64,000 nt of DNA from Panax quinquefolius (taxonomy: Eukaryota; Streptophyta; Magnoliopsida; Apiales; Araliaceae): NCBI GenBank assembly GCA_020205615.1, contig CM035160.1:123781605-123845604 (forward strand), in the 5' to 3' direction. Both the position numbers and the translations under genes were made by a program. Shown one piece after another: positions 25,703-35,748 of the stretch; the first letter of the stretch is position 1, and each line of letters begins with the position of its first letter. Below the pieces are notes generated by a model that saw nothing but the letters and a program-made list of their open reading frames with translations, was not told where the DNA came from and ran no database searches.

Positions 25703-25766
25703 CGAGGTTACTATTCACGAAGTTACTATTCATGGGTTACTATTCACGAGTTACTATTCATGACAA
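25703..25766 (+). repeat. Short tandem repeat GTTACTATTCAC/ATG
   Basis: Four imperfect copies of a ~16-bp unit around GTTACTATTCATG. The reversed equivalent at about 61540-61600 shows that it is a family feature. Confidence 0.7.
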
Positions 25767-26109
25767 AATTGGTTTCTTTTTCTAACCAAATTATAGTTGA
25801 TTTATGAATATTACTCTTGAGATTAAATCTAGATGTTTTGATTATATTGATTTTACTATTATATATAACATTTTTATAACCCTAATGATGATATTTCTCT
25901 TTGACTTAAGTGTAAAGATGGGTAGATTTTTTGTATGATCATGACTATGGGGTCTCTTTGGCCAGTAGTGCAAAGTTGAATTGTTGACTGATATGATCAT
26001 GACCATTGAATTTATAATTAAATATCTTTAGCTTAAGTGCAAAAGTGAATTGATCAACATGGTTATAATTATTGTTTATATAAATTCTGAAATGATTATA
26101 TATTTCTTT

Positions 26110-26265
26110 GAGATATTAATATCTTTGGCATGTAGTGCAAAGATGAATTGTTGATGAATATCTTTGGCCCGTAGTGCAAAGATGACCTGTTGTTGAATAT
26201 CTTTGGCCTGTAGTGCAAAGATGGTCTGTTGATGAATATCTTTGGCCTGTAGTGCAAAGATGAAA
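26110..26265 (+). repeat. Minisatellite, ~40-45 bp unit, ATCTTTGGCCTGTAGTGCAA
   Basis: Four consecutive copies each contain ATCTTTGGCCTGTAGTGCAA followed by AGATG and a variable spacer with TTGATGA. Scattered relatives lie at 25940-26050 and in the other LTR at 1975-2210 (GGCCTGTAGTGCATAGATGG). Confidence 0.75.
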
Positions 26266-26873
26266 TTGTTAGTATGATTATAAATAGGAACTGTGATTTG
26301 GTATAACCATGATCTTTGATGTTTCTTGTAAAGACATGTGATGAAAATTATCTTCGTCCTGGGTGCGAAGAGGAATTTAGAATCACAATTATGATTATGA
26401 GTTATTTATATAATTATGGAAAGGAACTGTTGAGTGATGTTACAAGGATAAAACATTGTTGGTGGACTTTTAATGTGGAGAAGATAGTAAACTTTAAGGT
26501 CTATTTGACTTTTCTAATGGATTGCTCGTTCAGCTGCAACTATGGTTGAAAAGTTTTATCATCTACCATATGTTCTAAATCTCTGATTTATTATTGATGA
26601 AGGCTATTGATAATTTATTTATCTTTAGTCATGATATTCTTTACTGGGCTAGTTATGCTCACCCTTTTGCTTCACAATTCCTTTTTAGGTAATAAGAGTG
26701 TAGCTGGGTCGAGCGAGGGTAACGAGAAATAGAACGGTGGTCTCTAGCTGTGGAGGTTCTCCTTAAGCAATATAGAAAGGTGTTGTATACATCATTTAGT
26801 AGTTATATTTGGTGAATCAAATAGGGTGAGGCGAACCCAACGTTGAAAGGGTGTTTTGCCACTATCATACAAG

Positions 26874-27224
26874 ATGTCTAAAGACATACAACCTCGTGTC
26901 ATCATAAGACAGGGTTGTGCATATCCACTTACTGAGTATATCTACGCGCACTACCTATATGATCTTGGTGTTTTTTTGAAGTATAATTCACAATTAGAGA
27001 CAGTGGAGATAATGATATGTCAAGAGAAGACTCACCATTGGAAAGAATATGATAATAATCTTCTCGTTTTTCTTTGGGGTCTATTGGGTCAACCAAGGAT
27101 AATTCTGTGGCCATATGATATCTATCATAACCTAGACGCATGGGCTCCCATGTACGAAGGTTTCCTTGAGCACTTTCCAAAGATCCTAATTTCTAAAACA
27201 GTTTTTGACTATACCTTTATGTAA
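26874..27224 (+). CDS. Hypothetical ORF inside the solo LTR
   Basis: An ATG-started frame of 116 codons (ATG 26874 to TAA 27222-27224; the frame is open back to a TTG at 26856) lies in LTR sequence not shared with the related LTR at 188-2763. I do not recognise the product. It is aromatic-rich, with segments such as LTEYIYAHYLYDLGVF and LWPYDIYHNLDAWAPMYEGF, two Cys and no signal peptide or clear membrane helix. The opposite strand is open too (26929-27180), which weakens the case for coding. It could be a captured exon or chance. Its last ten codons fall inside the 966-bp duplication, so the second copy has only the tail. Confidence 0.25.
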   Translation: MSKDIQPRVIIRQGCAYPLTEYIYAHYLYDLGVFLKYNSQLETVEIMICQEKTHHWKEYDNNLLVFLWGLLGQPRIILWPYDIYHNLDAWAPMYEGFLEHFPKILISKTVFDYTFM

Positions 27225-28158
27225 GGTGCCATTGTGACGTGCTATCTATGGTTGGGATAAGAGTCACAGTTGGTATATATTTGTATCAACACTCACAGCA
27301 TATGTGTTGTTGTATTTTGCACGACAATTGTTGTAATAAAGTTGTAGTTGTTTTCCGTACCATGTATTTGGTGACTCAGAATAGGTTGGATGGATTGGAC
27401 CTATTTTGGGGTTGTCACAGTGGACGTAGTTCAAGGTGTTATAACCCCTCAGCATGATTTGGAATCTTTTAAATTCCTGAGTTATTAATACTACTTCCCA
27501 ATTATTGAGCAATTGTGGAAGATTCTTGTTATTCTAAAAGACGAATGTGGTAAGGATGATATTCCTTAGAAAGAAGTAAGTCGTATAATGCGACATTGAA
27601 TGATGAATATAATGAATAAGTGAGAAAAGAAATTTTGAAATGAGAAGGAGATGAGTTATCAAAGAATAATGTAAAACTTTTAATTGAAAAGTTTAATAAT
27701 TGTAGAAATATCTTTGTGGAAAGAAGTGGTTATAGAACCCAAAGAACGAATAAAGTATTAACGTAAAATCTATTTTGATAGATTTAATGAATAAAGATTA
27801 ATAGATAAAATTTCGATGACGAAATTCTTAGAAGAAAGGGTGAATGTGATATCCCGAGTGTTTATGATAATGATCCTTAGAGAAAGATAATAAATGGGTC
27901 AAAGAATATATAATTCTCAAAATACAATCGAGTTCAAGTGAAAGTTATGAAATAAAACTTATAAGAATTTATTATCAAGAATGGTGGGAGTAAGAAATAT
28001 AAAACCTATATTAAGGTAATGTGTTGAAGTTATTCAACGAAGAGATTTGATGAAAACTTGGGTAAGGTAGGGTTTCGGTGATTCCGAGGACGGAATCCTT
28101 ATAAGGAGGGAAGGATGTGACAACCCAAATTTTTGAAAATTATTAAAATAAGAATTTT
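27193..28158 (+). repeat. 966-bp tandem duplication, unit 1
   Basis: Runs from the last ~230 bp of the solo LTR, through A1 interior and purine tract, into the first 43 bp of a family-A LTR (28116-28158). It then jumps back to the start. The join AAGAATTTT/CTAAAACAG shows AATTT-type microhomology. No intact gene. Confidence 0.9.
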
Positions 28159-29121
28159 CTAAAACAGTTTTTGACTATACCTTTATGTAAGGTGCCATTG
28201 TGACGTGTTATCTATGGTTGGGATAAGAGTCACAGTTGGTATATATTTGTATCAAAACTCACAGCATATGTGTTGTTGTATTTTGCACGACAATTGTTGT
28301 AATAAAGTTGTAGTTGTTTTCCGTACCATGTATTTGGTGACTCAGAATAGGTTGGATGGATTGGACCTATTTTGGGGTTGTCACAGTGGACGTAGTTCAA
28401 GGTGTTATAACCCCTCAGCATGATTTGGAATCTTTTAAATTCCTGAGTTATTAATACTACTTCCCAATTATTGAGCAATTGTGGAAGATTCTTGTTATTC
28501 TAAAAGACGAATGTGGTAAGGATGATATTCTTTAGAAAGAAGTAAGTCGTAGAATGCGACATTGAATGATGAATATAATGAATAAGTGAGAAAAGAAATT
28601 TTGAAATGAGAAGGAGATGAGTTATCAAAGAATAATGTAAAATTTTTAATTGAAAAGTTTAATAATTGTAGAAATATCTTTGTGGAAAGAAGTGGTTATA
28701 GAACCCAAAGAACGAATAAAGTATTAACGTAAAATCTATTTTGATAGATTTAATGAATAAAGATTAATAGATAAAATTTTGATGACGAAATTCTTAGAAG
28801 AAAGGGTGAATGTGATATCCCGAGTGTTTATGATAATGATCCTTAGAGAAAGATAATAAATGGGTCAAAGAATATATAATTCTCAAAATACAATCGAGTT
28901 CAAGTGAAAGTTATGAAATAAAACTTACAAGAATTTATTATCAATGGTGGGAGTAAGAAATATAAAACCTATATTAAGGTAATGTGTTGAAGTTATTCAA
29001 CGACGAGATTTGATGAAAACCTGGGTAAGGTAGGGTTTCGGTGATTCCGAGGACGGAATCCTTATAAGGAGGGAAGGATGTGACAACCCAAATTTTTGAA
29101 AATTATTAAAATAAGAATTTA
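28159..29121 (+). repeat. 966-bp tandem duplication, unit 2
   Basis: A near-exact copy of 27193-28158 at an offset of 966, with a handful of substitutions and one 3-bp deletion (AGA absent near 28947). It carries a truncated copy of the solo LTR (28159-28385) and of its TSD (28386-28390), then runs into the real 3' LTR of A1. Confidence 0.9.
29066..29078 (+). other. A1 polypurine tract
   Basis: AAGGAGGGAAGGA lies directly before the 3' LTR. The same tract occurs in unit 1 at about 28103-28115 and, reversed, in A2 after 34881. Confidence 0.7.
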
Positions 29122-31954
29122 ATAAATAAAATTCTTAATATGATATGAGAGAGTAATGTACGTTACATATAAATTTAATATGTTAATATGTTACGATTAT
29201 GAGATCGTAAATAATTAAAATATTTATCAAGTAAAATAATTGTTTTAGTTGAAATATTTATGGATTAAAATAAACATTCAGTGAAAATTATTATGGAATA
29301 ATTTATTTAAGTATGATGATATTAAATAAATTGATGATAAATAATTTTAAAATTTGTGCATAATTATTACGTTAATATGCTGGTGATTTTCTAATTTAAT
29401 TAAGTAATTAAATTAGAGGATTAATGATTGTTAAATAAAATTATGATTATATTGGCTAAATAGAAGTTATAATTTTATTATTAAGGTTTAATTGGATTTA
29501 TTAATGAATTGAGATTAATTCAATTCAAATAGTTAATGGGTGTGACAAGGGTATCATATGATAAGAAGGATTGCTAAAAATTTTTTTGAAAAAAGAGATT
29601 TCGGGTGCTAGCCAAACATGGCTTAGTGACCCTTTGTTATTGTAACTGATGAGGCCATAATGCATACGCATTATGTTTATATCAGTTATATGGATGTACG
29701 TATTTTGTTCCTAAAGCCTAAGAATAAAGTAAACAGAGTATTGGAGAAGAGAGTTAGAGAGCTTTGAGAAGAAGCTTGGAGGAATCAAGGAAGAAGAAGA
29801 AGGTTTCTCATCATCTAATCAAGTTTAAGAAGAATCAAAGGTATTCATCTAGTTTTAAAATTCTAATTTATAGTTTCTCAAGTTATTCACTTAAAAAGCA
29901 ATTTTGGTTGGGTGATTTGAAGAGATGTTGTATATATATGTGTGTATGGGTGTATAATCTAGTATATATAGTCTCTTTAATTGGTTCTAGAGTAATCAAA
30001 ATAATAAGAATATGTTAAAGATGAAAAACTTGGGTTTGGATGGCATATGTATATTTAACTTATGTTGGAGTCAAAATTGATGGATAGAATATGAAATTGA
30101 TGATAGATATTGTTAGTATGTTGAAAAACGAAAACAACCCAAGTTTAACGAGTCAAAATGGATGTAAAACGAATTCACAGTGAAGAATTTTGATATGAAT
30201 GTGAAAAAAAGAAGAAATAATAGAAATAGTGAAATTAAAGGTTGTAATCTCTGATGTTTATGTTGTTTATGTGGTTAAAAATGTGCTAAAAATATTAGTT
30301 TATATTTCTGTAAACATATTACACCTTGGGTAGGTTGGTATGGTTGTTAGAAAGGAGTTTGTAGGCCTAATTTGGCATCTTGTAGTGTTCTAGATCAAAA
30401 ATCACAGAAACGCAGAAGGGACCCCCGCCCCGACGGGCCCCCCCTAGTACAAATACCCCTGCCACGGCGAGGGGATAGTCTGCTTAGCCAAATTTTGGAA
30501 AAAAAAATTACCGGACATGTTTTACTAAAACGAGCATAATGTTTTCGTACGAACTCCGATTGAGGTGATTCAAGATGATCCAAAATGAGGACGAGTAGAC
30601 CTACAACTTTTTTTATATATTGTTCAAATTGATGTCTAGAACAGTGGTCAAAATTGTCATCTTTAGGACTATTGTGGTTTCAGAGGCAATCGGAGGGCGT
30701 CGGGCATGCACATATGCATGTGTAGTGCTTCTGACGATAAAAGATGTTGTTCTAAGTTATAAAACCTGAATTCTAGTAAACATAATGATGTTTAACAATA
30801 ATAAATAATGTATTAGATAGGTAATATAAGCATAGTAAGCATACACAAGAGAGGCGAATCGGGCGTGTGGCGAATAAACGTCGAAACGCCGTGATAAGTG
30901 TTAACAAACATAAAAAATGTTTTAAGTCAAATGAAATGGATATTATATAATATGAAATGGGTTTAATATAAACCAATAATGATTCCTAGCAAGATTTAAA
31001 CACTTGAATGAATTTCGAATATTACATAAGTCGAAAAGTTAACACAATCTAATTAAACATCGTATGCTAATTAATAGAAAAATTATGAGATGTGGAGTAG
31101 AGTTTACATTACAATTACTATGTATTGTTATATGACTAATAGTTGATGTGTATGATTATATAATTGTGTAGGGCACGTGAAGTGCAGATAACTATAAGCT
31201 GTTAAACTGTTATTGGTAAACAACGATCAAGATAAGTCTTTCAATTCCTATTTGTTAAGTGAACTTGATGATGAACTGTCTTAAATATTTGTTGCAAAGA
31301 GCATGATGTGTTATATTTATATATATTGAAAGTGTGAAACGTTAAAGTCAATTTATGACTACGTTGATTGAATAATGAATGGTGATTGAGTAAGAAACTC
31401 AATCTTTATACTTGTTATATGAAATGCAGCTTGTCTGTTGTGTTAGTCCAGTGTTTATGAGATATATTTTTGAGTATGTTATTATGTGTTATGTGATGCA
31501 TGAAAACTGTTAGATTTTGCTGGGCTGTCGAGCTCAACCTTGTAAATAACCATTTTTGCAGGTTAAAGATTTAAGGTAAAGATATGTGCTACGTGAATTA
31601 TAGAGATCTATAGTCACGAAGATTACTTATGTTTTATGGGAATGTATTTAATATTTTTAATGTAACATGTTTTTGAATTGTAAGTTGAGTATTCCGGTGT
31701 ATATGGATATCTATTTATGATGTAAGACTTTGTATAGTCATTTTATTGTAACGATTCATGATATGAATTTGAATCGAAGAGATGTAATGTAAAGGTTGCG
31801 ATTTAGGGCAATAAAGAAGGAAATGTATAAAAGTTTTCAATATTCTGCATATTTAGTGATTTTAATATCGAATAATGATGTAAAGATAGATTAAAGTTGT
31901 TTTGCTAACGATCGAGAAGTAGAATATTATTGTATGAATTTTGGGGTCGTTACA
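29079..31954 (+). mobile_element. A1 3' LTR
   Basis: 2,876 bp, TGTGACAACCCAAATTTT to TTGGGGTCGTTACA, followed by the GAAAT duplication. It differs from the 5' LTR by scattered substitutions and small indels and carries its own version of the GC-rich island (30415-30480). Confidence 0.85.
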
Positions 31955-32006
31955 GAAATTCTTAAGTTCTTAATATTTGTTCCTTAATTTCATTGTTAGA
32001 AATTAC
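31955..32006 (+). mobile_element. Family-A derivative, unit 2, middle sliver
   Basis: Fifty-two bp matching about 15398-15450 of unit 1 (GTTCCATAATTTCATTGTTA-like), left between A1 and Ogre. It includes GAAAT (A1 TSD) and ATTAC (Ogre TSD). Confidence 0.75.
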
Positions 32007-32069
32007 TATAGACACTTGAATTTTCATTTTCATGTTACTAACTATGCAGGAGGATAAAAGCGTCTTTTT

Positions 32070-32390
32070 CACACTCCATAGATAACCCTGGAGGACCACA
32101 ACATCAATTCCAACCCCAGAGATAGCTCTAGGAGATCCAGTTTCCAACCCTTGAGATAACCCCAAAAAATAAGTTTCCAACCCCGGAGATAACCCCGAGA
32201 AAGTCAGTTTCAATCCCGGAGATAACCACTGGGGATCAAGTTCAAAGCTTGGAGATAACCCCAGGAGGTCAAGCCAACCTTAGAGATAACCTTGAGGACA
32301 GTCAAAGTCAACATCAGGTCAACCGCAGAGATAACCCTGAGAAAAGACTCCTATAACTGCGTGGAAACCGATGATAACCCCAGGAGGGGT
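32070..32390 (+). repeat. GAGATAACCCC minisatellite in the Ogre LTR
   Basis: Around nine units of about 30-45 bp, each with (G)GAGATAACCCCNGGAG and a CCAACC-type spacer. The 3' LTR has the equivalent array at about 55945-56250. Confidence 0.75.
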
Positions 32391-32808
32391 AAAATGGTCA
32401 TTTTGCCAACTCAACTTCAATTCACATAAAATACACTCATTTCAACTCAAATTGCTTTAATATAAGTCTCACAAGAATCATATCTTAACTTTCGAGCGCA
32501 AACTACGCAAAACAGCTCAATGGACTGCTGACAGAAACCCAAAAATGCCATTTTAGTCATGAACCCATCTTTTCGGAATTGGAAAAGGGAAAATCTTATG
32601 TCATTGTGTAGCTCTCAGAACGAGCTTTCCAGAATGGTATGACACTCTTCCATTGGACTCCCGGATTGAAAGTTATGTTGATTTGAGCGAATAATGCGTT
32701 GTCCGAGTGCATGTACTTCTAGACGACGGGACCCACATTACCCGGGGCACCCTGGGTAGCCGCAGGTAGACTCGTGGCTACCGCAAGTAGACCTGTGGCT
32801 CCCTCCTT

Positions 32809-32816
32809 TATAAATA
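32809..32816 (+). promoter_or_regulatory. Ogre 5' LTR TATA box
   Basis: TATAAATA followed by GAGGGCTTGGGG; the 3' LTR keeps it at 56670-56677. A2 inserted about 45 bp downstream, which would separate this promoter from gag. Confidence 0.6.
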
Positions 32817-32859
32817 GAGGGCTTGGGGTGGCCATTTTGTAAGAAAAAAAGGCGAGGAA

Positions 32860-34881
32860 TGTAACGACCCCAAAATTCATACAATTTAATTCTCGACTTC
32901 GGTCGTTAACAATACATTCACCCTCTAATTTTACATCATTAAACGATAATATAACCATTAAAATTTGCAGAATAATTAAATTTTTTTATTACAAACTATT
33001 CTCGTTCCCAAAACCTTCAACTTTTACATCTAACTATCTCAAAATCGTTTTAATACTACAAGAGTTTACATCGCAAAACAATATTACAATTCAACATTAA
33101 TACATTATTCAAAACCTTAAACATGGTTCAAATATTAATAATTCAGCCAAAGTATATAAATCTTCAAGTATCACATCTGATTCATATCTTTCAACTAACA
33201 CATAACTTTACCTTAAATCTTTAACCTACAAAAGTGTTATTTGCAAGGTTGAGCTCGACAACCCATCAAAATCTAACAGTTTTCATGCACCACATAGCAC
33301 ATAATAACATGCTCGATATACATCTCATAAACATTGACTAACATAATATACATGTTGTAGTTCATATAACAAGTATAAAGATTGAGTTCCTTACTCAATC
33401 AACGTACTCATAAATTGACTTTAACATTTCATACTTTCAACATTAATATAACACACCATGCTATTTGCAATAAAGATTTCAAACAGTTCATCTTCAAATT
33501 CACATAGCAAATAAGAATTGAAAGACTTGCATTGATCGTTGTTTACCAATAATAGTTTAACATCTTACAGTTATCTGCACTTCACATGCCCTGAAAATAC
33601 GAGCTCCACAAACTGAATACGCACTTCCACACCAAAATTTAACTAAGGAGGTCTTTATAAAAAGTCCTCCCACAACAAAGTCTTTCTCAAAATTGGAGGC
33701 CTTATTGTTTATGAATGAAACAAAGGGTCAAGCCCTTCTATTTATAGGTTTAGCAAAGGGGTAAAGTTCTCAATTTAGTCGATGTGGGACTTGGTTTATA
33801 CTAATTTTATTTTGTTTGTACTAATCTTTCATATTTTTAACATGCTAAGTGTATTCATTCATCACGAATTCGTTTCTTAACCAATTCGATCCGTTCCTGT
33901 TGCGTTGTTTTCATTTTATAGAGGAGAACAACAATCATCCATCAATTTAAAGTTTCCATCATGAATTCATCATCAACATTAGTCCCAAAGTATACCAAAA
34001 CACACATTACAATCAAAACCCAAATTCCTCTTCTTTAGTTTAAATACATGAATTGATTTCTAAAAATTTGTTTCTAGATGACCATTATCAAATTATAAAT
34101 ATCTAATAACATATATAACATCGTAACCAACAATTTCATTAACCAATCCTCCAATTTTAAAAGAAACTCAAGAACACATAAACTAGATTATGTACCTTTA
34201 ATTCCTTAAGAAATAAAATTAACCTTATCGATAAAATTAAAATTTCTATTCAACCATTATAATCATAACATTATTTAACAAATTGTCACTCCTCTAATTT
34301 AATTATTTAATTAAATTAAAATAACACCATTACACTCGCGTAATAAAATATTATAAATCCCATCTATTTTATCACACTTAAATAAACTATCCCATAACAA
34401 TTTTTATCAAATATTTATTTATACCATAAATATTCATTTTATTCCATAAAGTTTCCAACTAAAATATTTAATGTACTTAATAAATATTTTACTCGCATTA
34501 TACTAACATTTATATTTTAATGCAATATATTACATTCTCACTTTATTAAATTAATTATACTAAGTATTAATTCACTATTTTAATTAAGTGAATTATTCAC
34601 ACTATTTATGAAACTTAACTCATAATAATTTCCATTGCCATATAAGGCATAACAATTAAAATTATATTATCTCATAACATAATTTCAAATTAATTAAACT
34701 AACTAATATTATTTAATTTCTTTAATAGTTTAATTAACTATTAAATCTCACATTCTCCAACATATGAATATATAATTCTCTTCACACCTAATTACATAAT
34801 TCAAAATATATACACCTCATAATAAGAATTTTAATTATTAAATTATTTTTTTAATAACTTATGAAAATTCGGGTTGTCACA
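32860..34881 (-). mobile_element. A2 3' LTR
   Basis: 2,022 bp; + strand TGTAACGACCCC to GGGTTGTCACA. A TATAAATAGAAG promoter reads on the minus strand near 33740. The reversed purine tract TCCTTCCTTCCTT follows at 34882. Confidence 0.85.
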
Positions 34882-35748
34882 TCCTTCCTTCCTTATAAGG
34901 ATTCCGTCCTCGAAATCAAAGAAACCTCCCTTACTCGGTTTTCACCAAATCTCTTTTCAAAATTTATCGTTGAATATCTTCAACACATTACCTTAATATA
35001 GGTTTTATATTTTCTACTACATTCATTATTTCAAAAAATTCTAGGTTTTATTTCATAACTTTCACTTGAACTCAATTATATTTTGAGTATTATATATTCT
35101 TTTACCCATTCATTTCCTTTTCTAAGGATCGTTATCATAAACACTCGGGATATTACATTCACTCTTTCTTCTTAGAATTCTGTCCTCGAAATTTTATCTA
35201 TTAATCTTTATTTATTCAATCTATCAAAATAGATTTTACGTTAATACTTTATTCATTCATTGGGTTCTATAAGAACTACTTTCCACAAAGATCTTTCTAC
35301 AATTATTAATTTTTTTATTAAAAGTTTTACATTATTCTTTGATAATTCATCTCCTTCTCATTTCAAAATTTCTTTTCTCACTTATTCCATATATTCATCA
35401 TTCAGTGTCGCATTGTACGACTTTCTTCTTTCTAAGGAATATCATCCTTACCACATTCGCCTTTTAGAATAACAAGAATCTTCCACAATTGCTCAATAAT
35501 TGGGGAGCAGTATGAATAACTCAGGAATTGAAAAGATTCTCGAATCATACTGAGGGGTCACAAGACCTTGAACTACGTCCCCGGGTTATCAAGTATCTCG
35601 ACATGAACCTTTAACAGTCATAAGAGTATATGGACCTTTCTTCTCGTACTTAGCAAAATCAGCCCTTCGTACAATGTTATGTGCACAAACATTTTAACGC
35701 TTTCGCGTAATATAACCCCCTATAAAAAGGGTTGTTCACCTCAGCTAC
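34882..35748 (-). mobile_element. A2 non-coding interior, 3' part
   Basis: Reversed match to the A1 interior at about 27440-28110 and 23240-23556. No ORF is supported; the 70-codon frame at 35260 has no recognisable relative. Confidence 0.7.

Larger units (their letters stand above)
23557..27419 (+). mobile_element. Chromovirus solo LTR nested in A1, TSD GTGGA
   Basis: This 3,863-bp LTR starts TGTAAGACCCC and ends GGGGTTGTCACA, with perfect GTGGA duplications at 23552-23556 and 27420-27424. It is a longer relative of the LTR at 188-2763. A TATAAATA box lies at 24756-24763. About 430 bp at 26800-27235 has no counterpart in the shorter LTR and holds a 117-codon ORF. No interior follows, so it is a solo LTR. 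Confidence 0.85.
18277..31954 (+). mobile_element. Family-A element A1, complete, non-coding, TSD GAAAT
   Basis: Two LTRs (18277-21145, 29079-31954), a primer site, a purine tract and perfect GAAAT duplications (18272-18276, 31955-31959) define a complete insertion. Removing the chromovirus solo LTR and the 966-bp duplication leaves an element of about 8.8 kb with an interior of about 3.1 kb. No gag, protease, RT, RNase H or integrase can be found in any frame. It therefore fits the LARD concept: large LTRs, non-coding interior, mobilised in trans. Its primer site type suggests a gypsy helper (inference). Confidence 0.85.
32007..32859 (+). mobile_element. Ogre 5' LTR, left part
   Basis: Matches 55880-56715 of the 3' LTR. 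It contains the GAGATAACCCC minisatellite and a TATAAATA box, and ends at AGGAA (32855-32859), the left TSD of A2. Confidence 0.8.

Noticed and set aside
26110..26265. CRISPR-like array
   Set aside because: Repeats and spacers are both degenerate and similar; this is a minisatellite in a plant LTR.
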